From contig CM066305.1 in the NCBI GenBank assembly GCA_033807695.1, positions 2,170,001 to 2,234,000 on the forward strand: DNA of 64,000 nucleotides, written 5' to 3'. Shown one piece after another: positions 1 to 11,371 of this stretch (its first letter is position 1; every line of letters starts with the position of its first letter). The position numbers and the translations under genes were made by a program. The notes under the pieces are model-generated. The model was not told where the DNA came from and did no database searches. It was given only the letters and a program-made list of their open reading frames with translations. Source of the DNA: Daedaleopsis sinensis (lineage: Eukaryota; Basidiomycota; Agaricomycetes; Polyporales; Polyporaceae).

Positions 1-1403
1 TGCCCGTGGTCGTATCGCTGCGGACACAACGCGGGCTCAATGAACAGAGACGCACGATCTCACACCAAGGAACGTACCTAGGAGTAGGAGTCCCGGACGA
101 ACTGGAGGGAGAGCCGCCGGTGGCAGCTGCAGACGAGTTGCCGACCTTCGCATCGGGGTTGAACGCACGGGTCGTGTTCGCCTGCAATGTCCACTGGATC
201 CCGCCCATTACGTGACCCATGAACACAGAGTCCTGGGGAGCACGGGTGAGCGAATGTCGTACGACTGGACGTCGACAGAGAGAAGACACCGACCTGCCAT
301 GTCTCGTTCAGATGCCCGAGCGAGGTGTAGAAACTGCGACCGGCCGTGCCGCCGGCGTCGATGCCAGCCCCGTGCTCCTGGAACCAAGCTGGACGAGCAT
401 TGCGCGATGTCAGTGTCCAGAGCAGTTGCGAGGCGGCGGGGAAGGTGGCCTTACCTGTGGGATGGGGGCTTCCCTGGTCGAACTTCCGAGGGCCGGGATC
501 TACAATAGGGACCAGACAGGCTCAGACAGGAGGCACGAGGAGACACGAGCCGGCGCGCTGACCTTGATAGCTCGACTCGTCTGCAGACAGCACCACTGTC
601 GCACCGACGCTCCTTGGGTCGGACTTGAAGTTGTACCTGTCGCATAACAATAACAGATTAGCGAACATGCCCGCGGTGAAGCCAAAGCAAAGCATAAGAG
701 AGCTCACATCTCGTCACGCACCGCCCATACTTTGGGAAGATTCGCGGTGCTCGGGTGCGATGGGCCAACGACGTCGACATTCTGCCGCTCTCTCAGCGGG
801 TCGGGTTTCGAGAGACGGTTCGAGGACGTACGGCATTCTGCAGCTCGGGGTGGTAGTCGAACGCGGCGCCTGAGCAGATAACATCGTGGTGGTCAATGGG
901 GCGTAGCGAACGAGCGTATAATAGAACACACATCGTACTCACCAACTTCATCTGTGAACCACGTCGTGTTGCGGAGGGCGTCCGACGCAGAGTGGACGGC
1001 AACGAAGTTGCCCCCCAGGTCCAAATAGTTCCTGAACGCGCTCTTCCCAGCATCGTCCAGGACTGGCACCCGAGTAAGCTGCGGCGCCGGTTATCAGCGA
1101 GAGCGAAAGAGGGAACGCACCTTCCCCAGTGTTGCTCAGGAAGAGCACGGCGTCGTACTGCGCGAGCCTGTCATCCGTGAACCACGTCTGATCCTCGGTG
1201 TGGTCGAACGTGATGCTGGCGGCGGGCCCGGCCTGCACCAGCGCGTCGACCGCGGTAGGTATCGAATCGTGGCGGAAGTCCCTCGTTGCAGAGTAGATGA
1301 GGATCCGCGCGACGCTGCTTTGTTGCCCAAGAGTTTCGCCCATAGCTATAGCTAGAAGCGATGGGATGAGTAAGCCCAAGAGAGTGGTAGAAGAGTAGTG
1401 CAT
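1..1403 (-). CDS. ThuA-like secreted protein, 3' end cut off by the window
   Basis: Exons (-): 1403-1121, 1062-943, 869-832, 787-708, 636-563, 499-455, 388-294, 232-78 and 17-<1. All phases agree. The start at 1403 is the first ATG and opens a signal peptide ending in an Ala-rich stretch. The mature protein begins VARILIYSATRDFRHDSIP and carries LFLSNTGEVLDD, GGNFVAVHSASD and the late motif GHVMGGIQW, all typical of the ThuA (trehalose-utilisation) class-I glutamine-amidotransferase-like fold. After the domain the chain turns Ser/Thr/Gly/Pro-rich, which suggests a stalk before a membrane or GPI anchor lying outside the window. In fungi such proteins are extracellular and their substrate is unproven; a sugar or glycoside role is inference from the family. 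Family call strong, function open. Confidence 0.85.
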
Positions 1404-4400
1404 GGTCACTGTGTGACTGTGCAAAGAGAATTAATTAAGCCAGAGTAGCGTGTCGCGTGTGCAGGATTGGGGGTGTCTCAGGGGTGTCCACTCGACGGTG
1501 TTACTGTGAACTGCGTTGGGAGATATCGACTCGGATGTCAAACAAGTCCGAGTCCAAACCAGTCAATATCGGCGCCTATGCTCAGGACGACGTCAACGAC
1601 CACCCAATTGCAACTTCACTGCCACCACCGTATGCTACGGTGCTGAAGTCACGTCCGATGATCTCATCGACATCTTGATTCTTCTACATGATTGGCTGCC
1701 ATCGGAAGTACTGGGATTGCCTGTAGATGTGCCACATCGACAAGGTGTTCGGCTGAAAAGTACCAAGGTGAGTGTCGTACGGCACATCGACATCGTCATC
1801 GTTTGTATAGGCTGGCAGCAAGAGTTGCTACTACCAGTCGACCGACACCCACCGCGATTGAAGCTGATCTAACCGCGAAATTTGACTGCAGGAAGACGAT
1901 AGCATGCCCTTGGATGCCGATGATTGATTAACAGCAGCGGCGACTGGCTCATAGTACTACTTATGTCTGTATCGCCGTAAGTACTCTTTTTTCACTCTTA
2001 CGTCCTTCATAACATCACCCCAGGAGCGACTGCCACTCATATGCGGACTCCCCATTCTGAGTCAGGCGGGCTGCAGAAGCAGTAAGGCCAGATTGTTGGT
2101 GTTAAAATATCCTTGGTGAGTACCGTCGTCTCGCTACTGTGCCGAGGCGAGACATGGCTGTTGACCGGGACTATTAAAGCTAGTCCACATCCTATAGGTT
2201 CATATTAGTGACCAGACTGCTCTATCGGCTGAGCTGCGATAAGTAATAGATGGCATCTATCCTCGTCACCGCATAGGATGCACTTAAGAAGAACCAGTTC
2301 ATCGTCACACCTCTCAAGAATCGTCCTCGAATCAACGGGCGCAATCTTACTTGATGAATGAGGTCATGGATCCAATACCAGCACCGGCACGAAAACCAAC
2401 CCTACAGCTCAAATTACATCTCAGGCCCGGGGACCCTCACTCGGTCCCGCGGCATCAAACTCTGCGCGCGACACTCTGCCAGTGGACATCCATGCAAATT
2501 GTCTTACAGCGACTTTCCCAATTCCGTACTACGTCGCTCAGGGCCGTTGTGCCCGGAGCACGCGACGGACGCATATCGCGGCTTCCAAACACACTCCGGG
2601 CGCAATTGCTTCGCGGGACGGTGCGGCAGCAGTCTCATTCCTCGACTATCTCTTGAAGGCCGATCACAGACTCCTCGGAAGCGTCCCGGAGAGAGGAGCA
2701 GCGGGTACGGTCCACACTATCAGACCGCCCACAAACCTCTCAGTCTAACAGAGAGCAGCGTCTGAGAGGCTATGGCGTCTGGATCTGCTTCCTCTAGCAG
2801 CACACGGCACACGGCGATCGCGGGAGTGGTGCGGGCTTCTTGTCGACCAATGTCGCGCGCACACCGAGAACCAGCCAATGTCCGTCCGTGCCCTTCTCGA
2901 GGTCCCCCCTCCCCGGCACACCAGACCCCGGATCTCCGCAACAGGGTACTGCGCTGGAGGTCTCGCTCTGCGCTCCCGAATCTAGAGCTCGACTATGGAC
3001 ACCCTCACGTGGACCCGGAGGCTGAGAATACTTACGTGGACAACTAACACTGCAAGGGCTGGGCCTAGGCCCGAACGTTAACGTTAACGGCGACTCCCAT
3101 CCGCCGTGAACCTTCCCCGCACACGTTCACCTTGACAGTCGCCATTGATATTGGACGTGCGCTTGAGAAGGCACCCCGCCGGCAGGCCCGGGTCCGCGCG
3201 CCCTATCTACCATCTCCGCGAAGCTGCTTGCTCAGCGCGATGCATTGGACCCAGTCCCAGCATGTCCACAGACTTGCTCGGTATTGTCACGGTCTTCGTC
3301 CACGGGAGCCGAGGATGAAGGCAGCGTATTGAATCCACTCCGCTCCTTTCTATTGCTATCGCTGCACACCGCTGCTAGCACCGTCCACCGTTCACCGGTC
3401 ACCTTCACCGTTCACCTGCACATCGACAGCTGCCCGTCACCATAGCGGTCCTTTCTCTTCTCTCTGCGGTGTCCGAGATGTGATGCTAGCGGAGTCGAAG
3501 GCTTTGGCAGCGAATAGTGCCGGGTGCTGGGTCTACGCGATCCTACCGTGTCTGCCAGGACAGCTGGAGGTGCGACGCGTCCGAGTCCGATGCGAGCGCA
3601 CGGCAGCCCGGGTGTACACTGTGACACGACGTCGACAACCCATTGATGCATCGCATCCCAACGCCAAGCGATTCCCTTGGTCCCAGCGCAAGTCACTGGC
3701 ATCGGCGAACCCCGCTGTCATGTCCGGAAACGGATGCGGATGCGGACGCGGACGACCTTCAGGTCCGCTCGCGAGTGTCGGCGTTCGTCCGCACGCGCAC
3801 AGCGGATGCGCAGCCTTGCCAAACGGCGCCGGCGCGTGGCACGTCGGATGTCTGCAGCGCTTTAACTCAAACGGACTGCGAAGTGGCGAAGTGGTCGTCG
3901 GTCGCTGCACGCGGCGGGCGCACCGGTCCCGCTATATATACTCAGGTACGCCGTGCGTGACACTTTGAAGCACTGGTCCCGATCCTTCCCAGCTGCCCAC
4001 GAACGTACTTATACTGACAGTGACACGCATCCGAGAATCCCGCCCTTCACTGGTCACTGGTCACTGGCATTTCCGACGGGATGGGTGGCGAGTACTGTAC
4101 GCGTCGTGCGGTCCAGGCCCTGGTCCACCGCCGCGAGTCCGAGTCCGAGTCCGAGTCCGAGTACGAATCAGGGGAGGGCAGATCCGAGTGGTGCGGGGTC
4201 GTCCGACGTCGCACGTCCGGACTCCGGACATTGCGATATTAATGTCCTGCACGGGGATCGTGATTGAGCGCGAGTTCTTCGAAGACAGCAGCTATGTAAG
4301 TACGTGCGTACGTATACGTTTATATGGCATACACAGTGACATTCCGATCATTTGCATTGATCACTATGCATGGATGGCGAATGATCTGCAGAGTACAGCA

Positions 4401-7382
4401 TTATCATCGACGTCGACGTCGACAACTCGACACCCCTTACAGAGCCCCACACACGACCCTTCCCCGTACCTGCTCGATCCCTGTTCAGCACTCTCGCAGG
4501 GTCGACGTCGCGCGCTATGTCTCCATCTTCCATTGACGAGTACAGCATGAATGAAGCCTCTGATCCCAGAAGCAAGCTCGAGCGTACACGTTCCAATCAT
4601 CAAATCATTAACCACTACGGTCGTCAAATTTTGATCTGCAGGAAACAGAGCTATCGACAGCTCGACACTCCACGCTCGACCCTTCACCATACCTGCTCGA
4701 TCCCAGAACGTTAACACACTCTCGCAAACTCTCAGCTCGCGCGCTACGTCTCTCAAAATCTCCGCCTCGATGACGAGTAGTAGTACTGCATGCAGCGCGA
4801 AGCCCGCAGTTCGCCAAACGCATGACCAGCAGGTACTCAGCGCAGATCCCCCAGGTTCAGCCAGGCCCAGGCCCGCGCCGCACAGACGGAGACACGCACA
4901 CGCACAGCGCGATCGCTATAGAAGCACGCACCGCAACTGATCATGATTTTGGGTTTAGCGCGGCGCGCGCCGCTTGCGGAGCCACTGTCGTCCGCGTGCG
5001 CCTGTGCGCGCGGGCGGATCCAGCAAGCGTAAGGTTCGGGGCGTTCGCGTACTTGCTTCCTGCCTGTGCGTCTCTGCGTGTGTGCGAGTGCGTAGGTACC
5101 GCACCAGCCATCTGTCAGCACGGGACTGATACGGCTGGCAGTCGTGTCGTGAATATTCCGGACGAGAATTGCGCTCGGAGCCTGTTGCGAATACTTACTT
5201 GCGCGCGGGCCAACGCAAGCCCGCACGGGTCCGGGGCTCGCGGGCGCTCCGAAGTCCGCCCCGTCCGCCTGAAAGGGGGCAATAACGTGCCAGGCGGCGC
5301 AGGGCCGCGAGAAGTGCGGAATCGACGGTGATGCGAGACGAACGGTGTCCGCGCTAGCCTCGAAGCCTGATGCAGCTGCAGATGCCTGAGGCCTGATGAC
5401 TTATGAGAATCCCGATCAGTTTATGTACATGTATAGTCGCATGCGGGTTCTGCTCCTTTGCAAGACCATTATGTGAAGCACTGTCTTCCGGTCTTTCGAG
5501 CGCGCAACTCCTGCGCATGAAATACAGTATATCCGGGACCAGAGGACCCAGGTACACTCACGCAGGGCCCGAGCCGACGATCCTCTCACGGGAGAAGGTC
5601 GCTGCTGAGTCCTGACGCGTTGACGTGTTTTGTGCGGGCGCGTTCAGAACCAGAACCCCGAGGCGAGCGTGTGGCCGCGCCGGTGTTAGCGAGAGCTCGC
5701 GCTCTTCTTGCGCGCAACGTGCCCGGACACGTGCACTGCACCGTCCGAGCCTCCGGACGTGCCCATGCCAGCACGATCGACGTTTGCGCGAACAGGTACA
5801 GTCGATTGGTCGAGGGCGACGCGATGGCCTGACGATTAGGTGTTTTGTGGCCAGGGAAGGGCGTGCGGATGGAAGGAGGCTGAGTACTGCGTACTGAGTA
5901 CTGAGTAGCCGACAAGTCCCATACCGCGGTGCTTGTTTCGCCTTGTGTGCAAGATAGCGTGGGCGCCGCTGAGATCGAACGGGCATGTGACGTCCACGCG
6001 CAGGCGGACTTCTCCGCCCGGGGCATGTGGGAGGCGGATAGACCCGCTGGGACTCCCAGTGGGTGCAAAGTCTCAGACGTCCGTCGCCCATGGGCATCCT
6101 GCTCTGCCTCGAGGCGTGAGCGAGCGTGTACATAGTTAGCACAAAGGCTGGCCAGAGCCAATGCGGAGGACCCACTGGGAGCTTGCCGCGGCATTCAGTA
6201 GCGGCCGAAGAGGGGGGGCTCCCGGTCGGGCTCGCACGCCATGCCATGCACTGCACGCCCTTCCGAGGCGTTTGGACGCGTCCGGAGGGGGTCGAGGCCT
6301 GCGTGTGCACTGTGCACTCTCCGCGCTCCGAAGATAGCGTGAAGGATGGGGGGTGGATGGCGGGGGACCCGCACGGGGCAACGAAGCTGCCGGGGAGGAG
6401 TGTAGGTCTGGAGAACGCTCGCGCGCGGTGGGACGCGAAACCGACAGTCTATTCAGGGACGAGAAGTGCGGTGGGGGCGTCAAGGTTGAGAGTGAATGGG
6501 GAAGGCATGCCGGTTAGGCTATCGCGTGCTCTCGCAAACATTCGTGCGGGTGTGGTCGCACGATGGGCCGCAGAGGAACGTCCAGGTTGGAGGTGGGACA
6601 GCGGGTAGGCCATGGAGAGAGGGATGGTATGTCGGGCGATGACGCGTAGGATCGCGGTGTGGTTAATCTTGCCGAGGGCGTTGGCAGAAGTCGTGTAGGC
6701 GGAGGGCGAGGCACGAGCAGATATTCTGATGGAAGAGAGATGTGGGAAGGCGCAAGTCTGTAACAGGCACTGCGAAGGGCGCCCCGAGCGATGGGCAGAA
6801 GATGGGCCGGTCTGGAGTAATATGGGTGCACAGGAGGTGGCCGCGGTGGACAGTGTGCTGGTTGCGACGAAAGGGGGGTTAAGAGGGCAGGACGGAGGGG
6901 GTCACGGACGGGAGAACGTTCGAAGGAAATGCCGCGAGAGACGGGAGGCGGAAAGGAGTTCGGAAGATTGGCAGGGGCCAGACTGGATCAGGTGAGGTCG
7001 CTGGGACCGCTAACGGTGACTGTTCCCATCCGTCCGAGAGCGAGGACGAGTCGAGTTGGACGTCGGACAGGGCGCGGACGGCGGATGCTGGGACCGGGGC
7101 GGGGCGGGGCGGGCGGCGGCGGCCTGGGGGCTGAGAAAGGCGTCGCGGAGGAGACACAACAGGACACAACCTTCTCCACGATGACGCTCTCTCGGGCGGG
7201 GACCCCGAGTGCAGGGGGTGGCGGGGGTCCTGGGCTGGAAGAGGGTTTGGACTCCGCTGATGGGGTGGTGTACATAACGACGTCAGCGTTCGTCATTGTT
7301 TTCAGGGGGAACGTTGGTGACTTCAGTCTCTGCTCTCGTCGTCATCCTCTCCCGAAGAGCTTCCTCCCAGCAGACGAACGTC
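1404..7382. other. gene-poor region
   Basis: About 6 kb in which I could build no convincing gene. Open frames on both strands are short, overlap each other, and lack family motifs or consistent splice signals. The GC-rich part from about 5.5 to 7.3 kb probably holds the promoter and 5' untranslated part of the bZIP gene that starts at 7383. Short repeats of GAGTCC and of GTACTGA type occur inside it. Confidence 0.5.
4135..4164. repeat. (GAGTCC)n hexanucleotide microsatellite
   Basis: Four exact GAGTCC units followed by GAGTAC, in non-coding sequence. Confidence 0.85.
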
Positions 7383-9051
7383 ATGGCCTCTCCCGTCCTC
7401 GCCCACAGCCCCCACCACACAACGAGCGCAGAGAACGTCATCGGCCACAAGCAGGACACCTCCCCGCCCCCCGACTCCCACCACTCCCAGCAGCGGCCGC
7501 CCCCAAAGCCCAAGCGTAGCAACTTTGATCTCGAGCCCAATCCCTTCGAGCAGTCCTTTCTCCGTCAGTCCAACGACTCCTCCCTCCGCACTCACCAGCA
7601 GAGCCCTGACTCTGCCACCCGCTCATCCCCCTCCCGCGACATCTCTCGTCCCCCTTCAAAAGCACACGACAGAGACGAGAGCGCGAAGCCCACCCTCCCC
7701 CCCATAGATGCCATCAACTCCCCCTCCGAATCTTACGCATGGGGCTTCTCCGCCGCTGGCCTCACCAACTCCCTCAGGTCAGGGCCCCTCTCCCCCGCCA
7801 TGCTCGCAGGCCCACAGCCAAACAGCAACAACGACCATCCTCTTCCAGCCTTTGACCCCTCTTCTTTCCGCACTGGGCTTACTCCACGCACTGGCTTAAC
7901 TCCGGGCACGGGTCTGACCCCCATCATCGGCTCCGTCTTCCCTCCTCCCTCCCCTGGTACGGCTGCATGGCTCAGCCTCATGAGCACCAACGGTGCGCCC
8001 TCACTCTCAAATGTTGCGACCATTACTCCCAACACTCTCTCCGCTATTACCGGCCCTCTCCCTAACCCTACTCACCACAACACGTCCCCTACAAACCCCT
8101 CACCCCTCTCCATGTCTCATACAGCGTCATACAACAGACCAGAAAACCCCAACCCCAACGGTGGGTCATACGTCACCTCCGCCGCTGAGGCCGCCTCCGC
8201 CTCCACCAACGGCCTTTTCCTCCTCTCTCAAGCTCACCAGGAGCTCACAAAGCGAGAGGAGCAAGAAAAAGCAGCAGCAGCCGGCGCACAGACCAATGGC
8301 GCCAACGCTCCTGTCTCCAACGGCAAAAGGGGCACCAAGCGCAAGAGCAACTTCGACGGTTCCCCAGTCGTCGACAGTCCTGAGATCGCCGTACAGCAGC
8401 ACGCTGCGGCCGTCAAGGGCCCAGCGAAACGCACCCGCTCCAGCACCAACGCCAGCTCGAGCACCAACGGTCGCGGTAAGCGAGGCCGATCCGAGAGTTT
8501 CGGCGAGGAGGAGGAGGAAGATGACGACGATCTCCTCATGATGCAACAATCACCACCGCCGCCGTCGTCCAAGAAGGGCTCCGGCCAATCGAAGAAACCA
8601 GAGACAGAGGAGGAGAAGCGCAGGAATTTCCTCGAGAGGAATCGACAAGGTAATCCCTCCCAGCGCCTCGCTCCTCTGACGTCCCACGTCCTCACCGCCA
8701 TGATGCCCCCCAGCCGCGCTCAAGTGCCGCCAGCGCAAGAAGGCGTGGCTCGCCCAGCTCCAGGCGAAGGTCGAATACCTCACGAACGAGAACGAGCGCC
8801 TCACGTCCGCGCTCGTCGCCTCCCGCGAGGAGATCGCCCGCCTCTCGGCCCTCGTCGGCGCCGCGTCCGTCGGCCAGCCCGTGCCCCTCCCCGTCTCGGG
8901 GAACGGGAACAACATGCCCGTCTCCGCGGGCGTCGGCCCCGCCGTCAACGGCTCCGGGGGCCCCCCGGTCAGCGTCAACGTCAGCCTCCCGCCCCCAGGG
9001 AAGAGCGCGGTGGCCATGGTCGGCGGCGGCGGGCGGGGGTACGGCTACTAG
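7383..9051 (+). CDS. atf1: Atf1-type bZIP transcription factor (ATF/CREB family)
   Basis: Exons 7383-8649 and 8714-9051 give 534 residues. The first ATG of the frame is at 7383. The N-terminal half is Ser/Pro-rich and low in structure, with NPFEQSF near residue 50 and repeats of RTGLTP near residue 165, the pattern of the Aft1/Atf1 osmotic-stress (HRA) regions. Just before and after the single intron lies the basic region NRQAALKCRQRKKAW (about residues 419-433), followed by a leucine zipper with TNENERL. This is the fungal Atf1 form of bZIP, which binds CRE-like sites and acts in the nucleus under stress-activated MAP kinase control. That role is family knowledge. The intron splits the DNA-binding helix. 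The downstream neighbour BRX1 is convergent. Ortholog-level naming is likely but not proven. Confidence 0.9.
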
Positions 9052-9778
9052 GCCCCCCCCTCCCCTCCCCTCCTGCTTTCCCGGGACCGCTTTTTTCTTT
9101 GGCTTTGGGGCCGCACGCCGGGCTGGACGGCGTGCGTCGGGTATCGGGGTGGCGGGCCTCGCATACACGTCGGAGGGCCCCCGCCGGCCCGTGTTGCTTT
9201 CTGCTTGTTGCTCATGCGTGCATATATGGATACGGACTCTGCGAGCGGCGCCACGCGCGCCGCGTTGTTGTACATGTAGTACCGATACGTACGTACCTCT
9301 CTCGTGCGGAGCCGACGCCTCCCGTCTCTTTTACGTCGACGTCGCGCACGCGCATCTTTGGGGCCCGGGCGTGTCGGATAGTGATTTGCAGGCTGCAGCG
9401 CGCCCTACTTAGCAGTCGGTAGACTCAGAGCGGCGATGTGTCGTGCGGCGTCCACACCATGGGCGTCGGCGCCGAGCAGCACTTTAGGAGTACCTTAGCG
9501 TATCATGAATATTGAAGTAGCACAGACATGTTTTAGTACCCACTCGCCGACGAGACCACGACCATGACCCATGACCTAGGCCTTTTTGTTCCTACGATAC
9601 CGGCTCGATGCTCACCACGCCTTTTTACGCTGTACGATCGGAGTAGCATGTTCGTCTTGGTCAAGATACAACAGATGGCGCGAGAGTGCGTACGAACACG
9701 ACAAGGAGCAAATTTCAAGTGCAAGTGTACTGGGATCCCGCCTGGTCCTGCCCCCCGGATTGCGCACCCAGACGAAAC
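9052..9778. other. 3' intergenic region between convergent genes
   Basis: No gene seen. It should hold the 3' ends of the bZIP transcript and of BRX1, which are convergent. Confidence 0.5.
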
Positions 9779-11145
9779 CTACGAGAACACCTTCGCGACG
9801 GCGAGCTCGTCCTCGGGCCGCTTGCGCAGGTCCTTGCGCGTCGAGCGCTCCGCCTGCGCGTCCTTGCGCTGCCCGTACTTGTCGCCCTTTTCGCGGCGCG
9901 CGGTGGCGCGGATCGACGCGGGCGTCACGAACTCTGTGCGGCGAGTCAGCGGTGCCGGCTTGGGGAGAGCGGTGTGGAAGACGGGGGTTCGGGTGGCTCG
10001 CGGAAGAAGTAGAGAGAGGAAGGAAGGGAAGGGCGGAAGAAGTAGAGAGCACGAGAAAGGGAAGGGAAGGGAAGGGAAGGGAAGGAGAAGAGGGATAGGG
10101 ATGAGGAAGAAGAGGGAGAGGAGATGAGGCAGTGGGGGCGGGAGCGGGAGGTGCACGGAGGAGATGGCGAGACGGGAGAGATGCGCACCGGGGTTGGAGT
10201 ACACGGTCGCGCCGGAGAACGCGCCCTCGAAGATACGGATGGGCGTGAGCACGAAGCGGGGGCCGATCTCGACGAGCGACGTCTGCGGGGGGCCGTTGGG
10301 CTGCAGCGGGTCCTTCTCGATTATCTGCGTACGGGGGACACATACAAACACACTTGGATGAGCAGCTGCGCGGGCGCGGGGAGAAAACTCAGCTTGCCTG
10401 GAAGTTGCGGAACCAGATTTTGCTGTCGAGGATGGAGAAGGTGAGGATGTGGTCGATGAACGGCTTCGCTTTGCGTGCTTGCGGGGGTACGCCGAACATC
10501 TGCGCGCGTGCATGGCAAGTACAAATATTATCAGTAACCGTGGGCGATTGAACAGGGCGGGCGGCGGACGTACGTGCGTGAAGACCTCCTTGGTGAGCTT
10601 CCCCCACTCGCTCTCGTCGAACGCGCGGTCGAAGCTGAGCAGGCCGCGGCTGCCCTTGAGGCAGTTGCCCGTCAGCTTGAGCTCGTCCATCGTGTGCACG
10701 TTCTGGACGTGGAGCTTGATGCTCGGCCCGTTCGGCGTCTTCGCCGCCCACATGTAGAGGTCCTCGTGCCGCCGCGCCTCGAAGTAGAGCGTGTTGTTGC
10801 AGTTGTGCAGGTCCGCGAGCTCGGGCAGCAGGCTCAGGTGGTTCTTCGAGTCCAGCTTCGAGTCTGCGTAGGCCCTGCACGGTCAGTCGTCGTGCGAGAG
10901 GGAGGAGACGGGCGGGCGAGAGTGCGCTACTCGCCTTTCTTGACGTGCGGAAGGAGTGCTTCGAGATCGTTCATGAGGTGCCGCATGCGGTGGTTAATGC
11001 CGCGCGAGGAGAGCATGAGCACGCGCTGCTTGTTCCTCGGCCTCTTCGTCGACGGCCCACTGTGGTTCTCCTGGACGTCGACGTCCATGGCGTCCGCCTT
11101 GCGCTTGCCCTTCGCTTTCTTGGACTCCTTGAGTAGTGACGCCAT
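9779..11145 (-). CDS. brx1: ribosome biogenesis protein BRX1
   Basis: Exons (-): 11145-10935, 10863-10574, 10499-10398, 10324-10189 and 9933-9779, giving 297 residues, the usual size for BRX1. The N-terminus is Lys-rich. The Brix domain is marked by RVLMLSSRGINHRMRHLM, LYFEARRHEDLYMW, LKGSRGLLSFD, FSILDSKIWFRNFQ and EIGPRFVLTPIRIFEG. The family works in the nucleolus in large-subunit (60S) assembly. Two of four introns start with GC instead of GT: intron 1 (10934-10864, GCGAGT) and intron 3 (10397-10325, GCAAGC). Only these cuts restore the family sequence and phase. The last intron is unusually long (255 bases) and holds a GGGAA repeat. It shares a short divergent promoter with NUG1. Confidence 0.95.
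10057..10085. repeat. (GGGAA)n repeat inside BRX1 intron 4
   Basis: Five to six GGGAA units. On the BRX1 strand they form a pyrimidine-rich TTCCC tract within the 255-base intron. Confidence 0.8.
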
Positions 11146-11371
11146 GACTGCAAAAATCAAAGACGAGGTACGTGGAGTGTATGAGCCTAGAGATGAGAGA
11201 AGGGAGTACGGAGTGAGTGCGGCCTGAGCTGAGGTGCACCGGGCGCTCAACGAAAATCTTGCCTGGGGAATCTTGAGCGTCTGAAGTACCTTTTCTGGAC
11301 GTGGATTTTGCGGCACAAAAGTTTCGGACGGTCCGACGTGCCTGCTCTGCTACCAGTTCCTTGTCGCAGCT
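11146..11371. promoter_or_regulatory. divergent promoter of BRX1 and NUG1
   Basis: Only 226 bases separate the start codons of two 60S-assembly genes read in opposite directions. Such spacing supports a shared bidirectional promoter. I did not identify a specific transcription-factor site. Confidence 0.6.

Noticed and set aside
1457..1931. Possible small gene starting MSNKSESKPVNIGAYAQDD
   Set aside because: Short, ends without a sensible continuation, and neighbouring frames look equally plausible. No family recognised.
2351..2765. 135-codon frame in the gene-poor region
   Set aside because: Overlaps two other frames of similar length, and no motif or splice evidence favours any of them.
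5558..6310. 250-codon open frame on the minus strand
   Set aside because: It lies in GC-rich DNA where stop codons are rare. The product is Arg/Pro/Ser-rich with no motif, and overlapping frames of similar length exist on both strands.
9779..10343. Large frames overlapping the last BRX1 intron
   Set aside because: They come from reading through the GGGAA-rich intron. The spliced BRX1 frame explains the conserved parts.
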